Positions 8,623 to 16,307 of a stretch of DNA of 64,000 nt are shown here, in pieces (the stretch's first letter is position 1; each line of letters opens with the position of its first letter). The notes under the pieces were generated by a model. The model was not told the DNA's origin. It made no database searches and saw only the letters and a list, made by a program, of their open reading frames with translations. The stretch is from Clostridia bacterium (lineage in GTDB: Bacteria > Bacillota > Clostridia > UBA1381), in the NCBI GenBank assembly GCA_017935675.1, contig JAGBHE010000095.1:1-64000 (forward strand), in the 5' to 3' direction. The translations under genes and the position numbers were made by a program.

Positions 8623-9543
8623 ATGATTATATATATGGAGCTTTCCTCCATAATCCATGATCTCGGCGTTTCGGCAAAGGCTTTATATGCATTAAGCAAT
8701 CATACAGAAAAGCATTATCATAGAGCAAAAATATTAAAAGGAAACGGCGAATACAGAGAGCTTGCCGTGCCGGATAATTTTTTAAAGTCAGTTCAAAGAA
8801 AAATTGCTGATACCTTGCTTGTGCATGAGGAAATATCACCGTATGCAACCGCATACAGATATGGTGGTTCCGTTATTGCCAACGCCGAGCCTCATTTAGG
8901 GAATTCTTCAATTTTGAAATTAGACATCAGAAAGTTTTTTGATACAATAACATATCCCCTTATTAAAGATAATGCTTTCCCGAAAAACAGATATTCAGAA
9001 AAAATCAGGATTTTATTGACGTTTTTATGTGTTTACAATGATGTATTACCACAGGGGGCGCCGACATCACCTGTTATCTCAAATATAATTATGCGTGAAT
9101 TCGACAACACTGTCGGCGCGTGGTGCCGCCAAAGGAATATATGTTATACACGGTATTGTGATGATATGACATTTTCAGGTGAGTTAAATAGGGAAGAGAT
9201 TATTGATTTTGTAAAAAAAGAGCTTAAGAAAATGGGGTTTTTTCTTAACGATAAAAAAACCGCATTTATACATGACGGTCAGAAAAAAATTGTGACCGGT
9301 ATAGTTATAAACAAAAAATTAAATACTTCAAAAAAATACCGTAAGCAGGTGCGGCAAGAAATTTTTTACTGTAAGAAGTTTGGTGTTGCATCACATATGA
9401 AGCATATTAATTCAGATAAATCTAAAAATGATTATTTGCTGAGTCTTCTTGGGAAAGTTAATTTTATTCTTTCTGTCGACAAATGCAATGCAGAGGCACT
9501 GGGCTATAAAAAGTGGCTGTCAGAAGAAATCAAAAATAATTAA
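8623..9543 (+). CDS. Retron-type reverse transcriptase
   Basis: The 306-residue protein is a compact reverse transcriptase of the retron class. Seen: the catalytic Asp at KLDIRKFFDTI (D101), LPQGAPTSP at 142-150, the YCDD box at 178-181, and the two retron-specific signatures, NAEPH (NAxxH, 87-91) and VTG (224-226). It should copy the msd part of the upstream RNA into a branched RNA-DNA (msDNA). AAAGGAGG at 8604-8611 precedes ATG 8623, just 3' of the a2 repeat, as in known retrons. Known retrons act in anti-phage defence with a partner protein; the gene 58 bases downstream is the only candidate. No fused domain is present. Confidence 0.92.
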   Translation: MIIYMELSSIIHDLGVSAKALYALSNHTEKHYHRAKILKGNGEYRELAVPDNFLKSVQRKIADTLLVHEEISPYATAYRYGGSVIANAEPHLGNSSILKLDIRKFFDTITYPLIKDNAFPKNRYSEKIRILLTFLCVYNDVLPQGAPTSPVISNIIMREFDNTVGAWCRQRNICYTRYCDDMTFSGELNREEIIDFVKKELKKMGFFLNDKKTAFIHDGQKKIVTGIVINKKLNTSKKYRKQVRQEIFYCKKFGVASHMKHINSDKSKNDYLLSLLGKVNFILSVDKCNAEALGYKKWLSEEIKNN

Positions 9544-9601
9544 CAACAAGTTTATTTTGGAATACGTCTCATGACCCTTACGGTGCGGAGGGGGATTTTT
9601 T

Positions 9602-10165
9602 ATGATTGGCTCGGGAACTAACACTCCATGGAAAATCATTCTTGCATTGCTATATTACATTATGTGCTTTTTCGGATTTACGATAGGATTCCGGGAGGGC
9701 TTTGCCGTATTGATTGTAGGTACAACATTCCCGTTTTTTGTATCCGGAATTGTCAAGGGAATACAAACGAAGAAATATGAAAATTTTTTCGTAATACCAT
9801 GCTGGATTCTAACGATAATTGTTGCGCTGGTCATTTATCCGAGAATGGACACAGAAACGGTAAATACAGCGTCCGTTCAGACATCCGAAGCAGTCTCTTC
9901 GCTATTGCCTGCAACAACAGACGTTCCGTCCTCTGCTCCGTCTGTTGCTCCAACTGCCGCTCCGTCTGCTGAGCCTTCTGCACAGCCGGAAGCAGCTGCA
10001 GCTGAAAATGGTGACATGGTTGTTTATACAGGTAAATCAGGCAGCAAATATCATAAAAAGGATTGTCCTTCGCTTAAGAAGAGTAAAACAATAATATCGA
10101 TGAAACTCAGAGAGGCAAAAGAAGCCGGAAAAACACAGTGCAAAAGGTGTTTCGACGACAAATAG
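9602..10165 (+). CDS. Membrane protein with exported CxxC/His zinc-like domain; candidate retron effector
   Basis: This 187-residue protein has three predicted membrane helices (about 11-29, 33-51, 62-79), a low-complexity Ala/Pro/Ser linker (about 100-138) and a C-terminal domain of about 45 residues. That domain has the pattern YHKKDCPSL, then ISMKLREAKEAG and CKRC, resembling the small metal-binding module found at the C terminus of several secreted Firmicutes nucleases. It has a strong GGAGGGGG site, and no terminator is seen between it and the reverse transcriptase, so the two are likely co-transcribed. Membrane effectors are known in some retrons, but this architecture is not one I recognise as an established effector. 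It could also be an unrelated cargo gene. Confidence 0.75.
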   Translation: MIGSGTNTPWKIILALLYYIMCFFGFTIGFREGFAVLIVGTTFPFFVSGIVKGIQTKKYENFFVIPCWILTIIVALVIYPRMDTETVNTASVQTSEAVSSLLPATTDVPSSAPSVAPTAAPSAEPSAQPEAAAAENGDMVVYTGKSGSKYHKKDCPSLKKSKTIISMKLREAKEAGKTQCKRCFDDK

Positions 10166-10202
10166 CTGCACGGTAAACGATTATAAAATTTAAATTATTT
10201 TA

Positions 10203-10237
10203 AAAACAGCTGAAACCATAACGGAATCAGCTGTTTT
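10203..10237. terminator. Bidirectional terminator between retron locus and deacetylase
   Basis: AAAACAGCTGA (10203-10213) pairs perfectly with TCAGCTGTTTT (10227-10237), giving an 11-base stem with A/T runs on both sides. It can end both converging transcription units. Confidence 0.85.
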
Positions 10238-10246
10238 AAGTATGTC

Positions 10247-11194
10247 TTAAAATATAGGTTTGTCAAGTCTTGAGAAGGTGTAACCCTCAGAAATAAGATA
10301 TTCTATTATTTTAGGCAGTGCCTCGGCTGTTTGTTTTTTATTGTTTGCATCATGCATCAGAACAACAAGCTGATTCTTATTTTTAGAAGATGATTTTATG
10401 CGTTCAAGCATTTGTTCCGTAGTTTTTGGTGAGCCTTCGGCATCACCCGTCAGGGCGTTCCAGTCACAGTGATAAACTCCCGCCTGCGCAAGAAGTGTTT
10501 TGTACTCCTGTTTTGCAGCGCCGTATGAACCTGCATCAAAGCTTCCTCCCGGGAATCTCATTATCGGGAAATAATCATCACCTGTAACTTTTTTTATCTG
10601 TTCAGAGCACTTGTTAAATTCATTTATAAAGCTTTCGCCGTCTGCGTATATTTTGCTGTAAGTATGGTCATATGAATGATTGCCTGTAAGGTGTCCTTCC
10701 TCATACACGCGTTTTGCCATATCAAAATTATCTTCTATCAAGGTTCCGACCTGAAAAAATGTCGCTTTAATATTATATCTTCTTAAAGTATCAAGAATCA
10801 GCGGGGTGACGCTGTTGTTTGGCCCGTCATCAAAGGTAAGGTAACAAACCTTTTTCTGAGAGCTGTTTTCCTCAAAATATTTCAGAATGTCATTTTGCTC
10901 TGATGGATTGGCAAGCTCGGCGTATTGAACAGGCTCCGCAGTATTCTGAGGGACTGCAGCTTCTCCGGTCTGAGCGGCAGCCGAAGGTTCACCCAGCTCA
11001 GAAACAACCGCAACAGGTGATGGAGTTGGAGTAGGGATACTGTTTTTTATAAATGTAACTGCAGATTTAACAGCAAAAACTACAACAAAAATAATAGCAG
11101 CAAAACAAATAACCACTATAAGCAAGCGTATTCTTTGCTTTCTTTTTCTTTCTGCTCTTTTTTTTCGCAATGCCTCTAATCTGTCTTTTTCCAT
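10247..11194 (-). CDS. Membrane-anchored polysaccharide deacetylase (NodB domain)
   Basis: The 315-residue protein has a basic N terminus (about 20 residues of Lys/Arg), one membrane helix near residues 24-45, a Pro/Ala-rich linker, and a NodB-type carbohydrate esterase family 4 domain from about 115. Catalytic signatures are LTFDDGPN (Asp-Asp metal/base pair), GNHSYDHT (metal histidines), RFPGGSFD and VVLMHDAN. It probably removes N-acetyl groups from peptidoglycan or another surface glycan outside the cell. It is transcribed divergently from the second deacetylase at 11383. Confidence 0.9.
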   Translation of the reverse strand: MEKDRLEALRKKRAERKRKQRIRLLIVVICFAAIIFVVVFAVKSAVTFIKNSIPTPTPSPVAVVSELGEPSAAAQTGEAAVPQNTAEPVQYAELANPSEQNDILKYFEENSSQKKVCYLTFDDGPNNSVTPLILDTLRRYNIKATFFQVGTLIEDNFDMAKRVYEEGHLTGNHSYDHTYSKIYADGESFINEFNKCSEQIKKVTGDDYFPIMRFPGGSFDAGSYGAAKQEYKTLLAQAGVYHCDWNALTGDAEGSPKTTEQMLERIKSSSKNKNQLVVLMHDANNKKQTAEALPKIIEYLISEGYTFSRLDKPIF

Positions 11195-11297
11195 AATATG
11201 TTACCCCCTGAAAACCTTATGTTATCAGTATACACCATTTTTCAGCAAAATTCAACAGGAAAAATATTAAATCTTTATTATATTTTTTTCTTTAGTG

Positions 11298-11326
11298 TTG
11301 CAAAAACATTAAAGTCATGTCATAAT
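11298..11326 (+). promoter_or_regulatory. Promoter of pdaA-like gene
   Basis: TTGCAA (11298-11303), a 17-base spacer and CATAAT (11321-11326) lie about 55 bases before the gene. Confidence 0.65.
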
Positions 11327-11382
11327 ATGTGCAAAGTGATAATAAAATGTATCAGAATAGGTGAAAGGATATGTTATGTGCG

Positions 11383-12300
11383 ATGATAAAAAGAAAGGTA
11401 TCTGTTATATGCGCTTTGGCGCTTCTTGCAGTCTTAGGCAGTGTTTACACAATAAATGCTCCTGAAAACAACGGTATTCCGGAAGAACCAATCGGAATTC
11501 CCGAAAGCACTGAAGTTTCAGAAACGATTTCCGAAAGCGGGGAAAGCGGCGGCAACACGCTGTCGCAGCTGAATTTCAGCATTGACCCCAACGGCAGCAA
11601 ATACACGTCAAAAAAAAGCGGTAACACCGGCTGGGGCTTTAAAAAGGAAAAAGGTAAAGCGCCTTTGATTGACGAGGCTACAAAAAATATGTTCGGGGAA
11701 ACTAATACATATTATATAGACAACAGGGGAGGTAAGGTTATGTATCTTACCTTTGATGAGGGATACGAAAACGGATATACAGCGCAAATCCTTGATGTCC
11801 TGAAGGAAAAAAATGTTCAGGCGGCTTTTTTTATAACAGGTCCGTATTTAAGCCGTGAAACGGAGCTTGTCGACAGAATGGTAAATGAAGGACATATTGT
11901 AGGAAATCATACTGTAAACCATCCGAATCTTGCAAAATCGGAGCTTTCCGTTGTCGCTTCCGAGCTTAAGGGTCTTAATGACGCATTTTCTGAAAAATAC
12001 GGCAAGGATATGATATATATGCGGCCGCCGGAGGGTGAATACAGCGAAAAGCTTTTGTGCTTCACAGGTGATATGGGATATAAAACAATACTCTGGAGTT
12101 TTGCATATAAGGATTGGGATGTGAAAATACAAAAGGGTGCTGAATACGCTTTTAACCAAGTAACACCGTATTTTCATGACGGTGCCATACTTTTGCTTCA
12201 CGCGGTTTCATCAGATAACGCAGGCGCACTGGGGAAAATAATAGACTGCGCAAGAGAGCAGGGATATGAATTTAAAAGCCTTGATTACCTTACTGAATGA
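11383..12300 (+). CDS. pdaA: PdaA-like polysaccharide deacetylase (delta-lactam biosynthetic type)
   Basis: In spore formers PdaA removes the N-acetyl group of muramic acid during cortex delta-lactam synthesis. Here a signal/anchor helix (residues 7-26) is followed by an acidic Ser/Gly-rich stretch, TGWGFKKEKGK (a PdaA hallmark), LTFDEGYENGYT (DE in place of DD, as in PdaA), GNHTVNHP, MRPPEGEYSE and LLLHAVSSDN. Start: ATG 11383 gives 305 residues; an in-frame ATG at 11371 sits too close to the AAAGGA site. Together with yunB this supports a sporulating host. Confidence 0.88.
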   Translation: MIKRKVSVICALALLAVLGSVYTINAPENNGIPEEPIGIPESTEVSETISESGESGGNTLSQLNFSIDPNGSKYTSKKSGNTGWGFKKEKGKAPLIDEATKNMFGETNTYYIDNRGGKVMYLTFDEGYENGYTAQILDVLKEKNVQAAFFITGPYLSRETELVDRMVNEGHIVGNHTVNHPNLAKSELSVVASELKGLNDAFSEKYGKDMIYMRPPEGEYSEKLLCFTGDMGYKTILWSFAYKDWDVKIQKGAEYAFNQVTPYFHDGAILLLHAVSSDNAGALGKIIDCAREQGYEFKSLDYLTE

Positions 12301-12308
12301 GAAAAATT

Positions 12309-12329
12309 CCCGGAGCGAATCGCTCCGGG
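12309..12329 (-). terminator. Terminator of fba
   Basis: CCCGGAGCG and CGCTCCGGG form a 9-base GC-rich stem with a 3-base loop. On the minus strand it is followed by AATTTTTC, so it ends fba; it may also stop the converging pdaA transcript. Confidence 0.85.
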
Positions 12330-12340
12330 AAAATATGACT

Positions 12341-13204
12341 TTACGCTTTGTTTACTGAGCCGAAAAGCTCCATTTTTTCTTTTACGATAACCTTAATTGC
12401 CTCGGTTCCCGGAGCAAGAAGCTTTCTCGGATCAAAGCCCTTACCCTGTAAATCCTTGCCTTCTTCAATGTACTTTCTTGTTGCTTCCTGGAAATAAAGC
12501 TGACATTCTGTGTTTACGTTTATTTTCGCAACGCCGAGAGATATTGCAGTCTTTATCATATCAGCAGGAATTCCTGTTCCTCCGTGAAGCACAAGAGGAA
12601 GATCTCCTATAAGAGCCTTGGTTTTGCCCAAAGCATCAAAGTCAAGTCCCTGCCAGTTTTCAGGATATTTACCGTGGATGTTACCGATACCTGCCGCAAG
12701 GAAATCAACTCCGAGGTCAGCAATCATCTTACATTCGTTCGGGTCAGCTATTTCACCTGCGCCTACAACGCCGTCTTCCTCTCCGCCGATTGATCCGACC
12801 TCTGCCTCGATTGACATGCCTTTTCCATGCGCTGCAGCAACAAGCTCTTTTGTTTTTTCTATGTTTTCGCTTATCGGATAGTGCGAACCGTCAAACATAA
12901 TTGATGAAAATCCGGCTTCAATACATTTGTAGCAGCCGTCATATGTTCCGTGATCAAGATGAAGTGCAACAGGAACTGTTATATTAAGCTCCTCAATCAT
13001 CGCTTTTACCATTGCGGCAACTGTTTTAAAGCCGGTCATATACTTGCCGGCGCCTTCGGAAACACCAAGAATTACAGGTGAATTATTTTCCTGGGCAGTA
13101 AGCAATATCGCTTTTGTCCATTCGAGATTATTGATGTTGAACTGACCTACGGCATACTTGCCTGCCACGGCCTTTTTCAGCATTTCTGTTGCAGAAACTA
13201 ACAT
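12341..13204 (-). CDS. fba: Class II fructose-bisphosphate aldolase
   Basis: This zinc enzyme cleaves fructose 1,6-bisphosphate into two triose phosphates in glycolysis. The 287-residue protein shows AVGQFNINNLEW near the N terminus, the zinc-ligand motif HLDHGT, SIMFDGSHYP, EAEVGSIGGEEDG, GNIHGKYP, VLHGGTGIP and INVNTECQ. I start at 13204 (MLVSATEML), ten bases after GGAGG; an ATG at 13213 abuts the ribosome site. A closely related tagatose-bisphosphate aldolase role is possible but less likely. Confidence 0.94.
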   Translation of the reverse strand: MLVSATEMLKKAVAGKYAVGQFNINNLEWTKAILLTAQENNSPVILGVSEGAGKYMTGFKTVAAMVKAMIEELNITVPVALHLDHGTYDGCYKCIEAGFSSIMFDGSHYPISENIEKTKELVAAAHGKGMSIEAEVGSIGGEEDGVVGAGEIADPNECKMIADLGVDFLAAGIGNIHGKYPENWQGLDFDALGKTKALIGDLPLVLHGGTGIPADMIKTAISLGVAKINVNTECQLYFQEATRKYIEEGKDLQGKGFDPRKLLAPGTEAIKVIVKEKMELFGSVNKA

Positions 13205-13241
13205 AGTGTTCATACCTCCATAAAAAATATATATACATAGC

Positions 13242-13255
13242 AACCGCATGCGGTT
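13242..13255. promoter_or_regulatory. Perfect 14-base palindrome upstream of fba
   Basis: AACCGCATGCGGTT is a perfect palindrome about 40 bases before the fba start, in the likely promoter/5' UTR. It looks like a dimeric regulator site; no regulator can be named. Confidence 0.4.
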
Positions 13256-13280
13256 TGCATACCGGAATTAATTTGTGATT

Positions 13281-13895
13281 TCAAAGCCTGAAATCACATT
13301 TTCTGTTAATAAGCATATCAAGCAGCTCTTCAGATATTTCAAATGAATAAGTCCTGTGACAGTTCTCACAGCAAAGAACAATGCTTGAGCCGTCAAAGTC
13401 GGGATAAACCTCCGTACTGCCGCAGCTGCATATAATTTTTTTATCTTCAAGCAGCCTGTGGAAGCTGTCAATAATTGAAAATGCCAGCTTGCAGTTGTCG
13501 GGAAGTGCATCAAATGCTTCATCTGCCATATCTGTCATCATTTCATCATTTTCCGAAACGGCTTCTTCAACTCGGGATTTTTCTCCGAAAAAGAAAATCT
13601 GCATATCAAAATTTGTACAGTTAAAGACCATTAAAGGCACCGTCCAGAATGCGCTTTTTGAAATTGTATACGTATGAAATTCCCCGCAGACAGAGCATTT
13701 TATTTTTATTTTATACTTATTGCCGCAATCTGAGATTACGGCACAGCTTTCCTTGCAGCGTCGGTCGCAGCAGAGAAGCTCAACCGAATTATTGCCGGAA
13801 AAATCAAATATATTCAGTTGTTCCTGCATGTCCTGCATACAAAAAGGACAGCTGTAAGCCACGGTACGGGTTAATTTTTTTACCATCCTACTCAA
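13281..13895 (-). CDS. Cysteine-rich (zinc-ribbon) hypothetical protein
   Basis: I do not recognise a family name. The 204-residue protein has three pairs of likely metal-binding cysteines: CPFC near 16, C-C-DRRC and KCSVCGEFH in the first half, and a separate C-terminal set, ICSCG with CCENC (about 155-182). The middle is acidic. It looks like two zinc-ribbon domains joined by a helical linker. It starts at a TTG (13893-13895) five bases after AAGGAG and lies 9 bases downstream of ogg, so it is likely co-transcribed. A 10-base hairpin (13274-13298) spans its stop codon. Confidence 0.7.
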   Translation of the reverse strand: MSRMVKKLTRTVAYSCPFCMQDMQEQLNIFDFSGNNSVELLCCDRRCKESCAVISDCGNKYKIKIKCSVCGEFHTYTISKSAFWTVPLMVFNCTNFDMQIFFFGEKSRVEEAVSENDEMMTDMADEAFDALPDNCKLAFSIIDSFHRLLEDKKIICSCGSTEVYPDFDGSSIVLCCENCHRTYSFEISEELLDMLINRKCDFRL

Positions 13896-13904
13896 AAGAA
13901 CTCC

Positions 13905-14768
13905 TTAATTCAATTCATTTTTATGATTAAGCGCATAGTAGAACAAATACTGCTGTGCTATACCTGAATATTCGCCGAATTTTACTGCCGCATATTCTGA
14001 AATTTCCTGAATTGAGCATTTTTTTCTGAAATACAGTTGTTCCATAATCCGATGCATCCAGACGTCAACCGGGAAAGAATCGGTTTTTCCCAGCCCAAAA
14101 AGAAGAATACAGTCCGAAACCTTGTTCCCGACACCGTTCATTGACATCAAAAGCTTTTTGGCGGTTTGTGTGTCAGCAGCCTCAAGCTCATCAAGAAATG
14201 ATGGGTTTTCGTACACTGTTCGCGCTGCATTTAATATGTATTTGTCTCTGTAGCCTGCATGCAGAACGGAAATATCACAGTTTAAAATTGCCTCCGGCTC
14301 AGGGAAAGCATAATATACCTCAGTGCCGAGGATTATTTTTTTTCCGCACAGCCTGCACAAGGTTTCAATAATTGTTTTTATTCTCGGAATATTATTGCTC
14401 TGCGAAATAATGAACGATATAATTGTCTCAAAAAGCTCTTGACGAAGTATCCTGATGCCGAAGCCCTCCTCAATTGCCTTGTCCATACATTCGTCACCGG
14501 AAAGCGATGCTTTTATAAAGCCGTAATCTCTTTTAAAATCAAAATAATCAAGCCACACACTGTTAAAGTCATCCTCTGTTGTATTGTGAAGCACAAATGA
14601 ATCTTCTGATTTTGAAATCCTGAGTACATGCCCCTTAGCAACTCCGGTATATTCATCTTCTCCTGTTTTGCGGAATCTGAAGCACTGTCCGCAGTCAAAA
14701 ATATGCGAAAGCTCAAAATCACGCATATCCTTTAAAATAATATCATTATTGTTTTTTATAATCACCAT
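13905..14768 (-). CDS. ogg: 8-oxoguanine DNA glycosylase/AP lyase (OGG1 family)
   Basis: The enzyme removes 8-oxoguanine from DNA. The 287-residue protein has the OGG N-terminal motif DCGQCFRF (about 25-32), FIISQSNNI, and the helix-hairpin-helix/GPD region MNGVGNKVSDCILLFGLG followed by PVDVW; the lysine in NKVSDC and the aspartate in VDVW are the catalytic pair. No ribosome site precedes ATG 14768, and the -10 box ends only nine bases before it, so the transcript may be leaderless. A later ATG at 14726 would have a badly spaced AAAGGA and would shorten the conserved N terminus. Confidence 0.9.
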   Translation of the reverse strand: MVIIKNNNDIILKDMRDFELSHIFDCGQCFRFRKTGEDEYTGVAKGHVLRISKSEDSFVLHNTTEDDFNSVWLDYFDFKRDYGFIKASLSGDECMDKAIEEGFGIRILRQELFETIISFIISQSNNIPRIKTIIETLCRLCGKKIILGTEVYYAFPEPEAILNCDISVLHAGYRDKYILNAARTVYENPSFLDELEAADTQTAKKLLMSMNGVGNKVSDCILLFGLGKTDSFPVDVWMHRIMEQLYFRKKCSIQEISEYAAVKFGEYSGIAQQYLFYYALNHKNELN

Positions 14769-14777
14769 AATGTATAA

Positions 14778-14806
14778 ATTATATCACACCAAACCTTACA
14801 TATCAA
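14778..14806 (-). promoter_or_regulatory. Promoter of ogg
   Basis: On the minus strand TTGATA (14806-14801), 17 bases, TATAAT (14783-14778). The predicted start point is only 3-4 bases before the ATG. Confidence 0.75.
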
Positions 14807-14835
14807 GAAATAATACCGAATTTTGTGTAAAATCA

Positions 14836-14863
14836 TTGATAAAAACAGGGAATGTGGTATAAT
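14836..14863 (+). promoter_or_regulatory. Promoter of the M18 aminopeptidase gene
   Basis: TTGATA (14836-14841), 16 bases, then TATAAT (14858-14863) preceded by TGG, an extended -10. Confidence 0.8.
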
Positions 14864-14910
14864 AGTGTATAGAATTGCTAAAATAGATTGTGAAAGGATT
14901 TGATATAGCT

Positions 14911-16305
14911 ATGGAAATAGATAAGCTTATGTATGAACCGGAATATGTATTTGAGAAACTGACAGATAATCAGAAAGATGAAATGGAAAAGCTGTGCGGA
15001 GAGTACAGAGCATTTCTTGATGCCGGAAAAACCGAAAGAGAGTGTGTTTCAGCCGCAGTTGCCATGGCGGAAAAGGCAGGCTTTGTTTCGTTTGATTCCG
15101 CCTCGGAGCTGAATGCCGGAGATAAAATTTATATAGTAAACAGAAAAAAGAATATTCTTCTTGCTGTAATCGGGAAATCTCCTTTAACAGAAGGCATAAG
15201 CCTTGTCGGCGCCCATGTTGATTCTCCGAGACTTGATTTGAAGCAGAACCCGCTTTATGAAAGCTCTAACATGTCTTTGCTTAAAACTCATTACTACGGA
15301 GGCATAAAAAAATATCAGTGGACCGCCATGCCCCTTGCGCTGCACGGTGTTATGTTTACAAGCGAGGGCAAGCAGGTTGACATTTCAATCGGAGAAGATG
15401 AGGATGACCCTGTTTTTTGCGTAACAGACCTACTGCCCCATCTTGCGAAGGACCAGATGTCAAAAAAGCTGTCGGAAGCCATTGAAGGTGAGGCGCTTAA
15501 CATTCTTTTCGGAGGCTTCACGATTGATGCTTCCGAGAAAAAGGATAAATTCAAGAAGAATATACTTTCTTTAATGTATAAAAAATACGGTGTTTCGGAA
15601 AAGAATTTTCTGAGTGCTGAGCTTGAAGCTGTTCCTGCTTTCAAAGCAAAAAATGTCGGACTTGACGGAGCATTTGTCGGCGCATACGGTCAGGATGACA
15701 GGGTTTGCGCATTTACGTCGCTTAAAGCAATTCTTGATGTAGATATGCCGGATAAAACCTCTGTATGTCTCCTTGTTGATAAGGAGGAAATAGGCTCCTG
15801 CGGAAACACAGGAATGCTTTCTGATTTTTTCAGGTTTGCTCTGGCCGAAATTGCCGAAAAGCAGCTTGGAAGCTGTGACTATCTCACGCTTTCACGGATT
15901 TTAAAAAATTCATCATGTCTTTCAAGTGATGTAGGAGCTGCCGTTGACCCTAACTACGAGGGCGTTACGGAGAAGCAGAATGCGGCATATGCCGGCTGCG
16001 GTATGGTTCTTATGAAATATACCGGAGCCAGGGGAAAATCAGGTTCAAGTGACGCATCTGCCGAGTTTGTTTACCGTATAGGAAAAATTCTTGATGATAA
16101 CGGGGTTTTCTGGCAGACCTCTGAGCTTGGAAAGGTAGACCAGGGCGGCGGCGGCACCATAGCACAGTATGTAGCTAACCTTAACATGGATGTTATTGAC
16201 TGCGGAGTTCCTGTTTTATCAATGCATTCACCCTTTGAGGTCACTGCCAAAACCGATATATATATGGCATATCTTTCATATGTTGCTTTTTATAAGTGTA
16301 ATTAA
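14911..16305 (+). CDS. M18 family aminopeptidase
   Basis: A cytoplasmic zinc aminopeptidase preferring N-terminal acidic or neutral residues. The 464-residue protein carries GAHVDSPRLDLKQNPLYE (zinc His and Asp), LVDKEEIGSCGNTG (catalytic/ligand glutamates), SDVGAAVDPNY and the C-terminal MHSPFEVTAKTD with a zinc His. I start at ATG 14911, twelve bases after GAAAGGA; the longer frame from GTG 14890 contains that ribosome site. Confidence 0.9.
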   Translation: MEIDKLMYEPEYVFEKLTDNQKDEMEKLCGEYRAFLDAGKTERECVSAAVAMAEKAGFVSFDSASELNAGDKIYIVNRKKNILLAVIGKSPLTEGISLVGAHVDSPRLDLKQNPLYESSNMSLLKTHYYGGIKKYQWTAMPLALHGVMFTSEGKQVDISIGEDEDDPVFCVTDLLPHLAKDQMSKKLSEAIEGEALNILFGGFTIDASEKKDKFKKNILSLMYKKYGVSEKNFLSAELEAVPAFKAKNVGLDGAFVGAYGQDDRVCAFTSLKAILDVDMPDKTSVCLLVDKEEIGSCGNTGMLSDFFRFALAEIAEKQLGSCDYLTLSRILKNSSCLSSDVGAAVDPNYEGVTEKQNAAYAGCGMVLMKYTGARGKSGSSDASAEFVYRIGKILDDNGVFWQTSELGKVDQGGGGTIAQYVANLNMDVIDCGVPVLSMHSPFEVTAKTDIYMAYLSYVAFYKCN

Positions 16306-16307
16306 AG

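Noticed and set aside
8484..8699. Minus-strand open frame across the retron RNA
   Set aside because: It runs antisense through the msd stem and the start of the RT, without a ribosome site; the RNA fold explains the region better.
11198..11386. 62-codon open frame upstream of pdaA
   Set aside because: It spans the promoter and leader of pdaA, has no ribosome site and no recognisable protein features.
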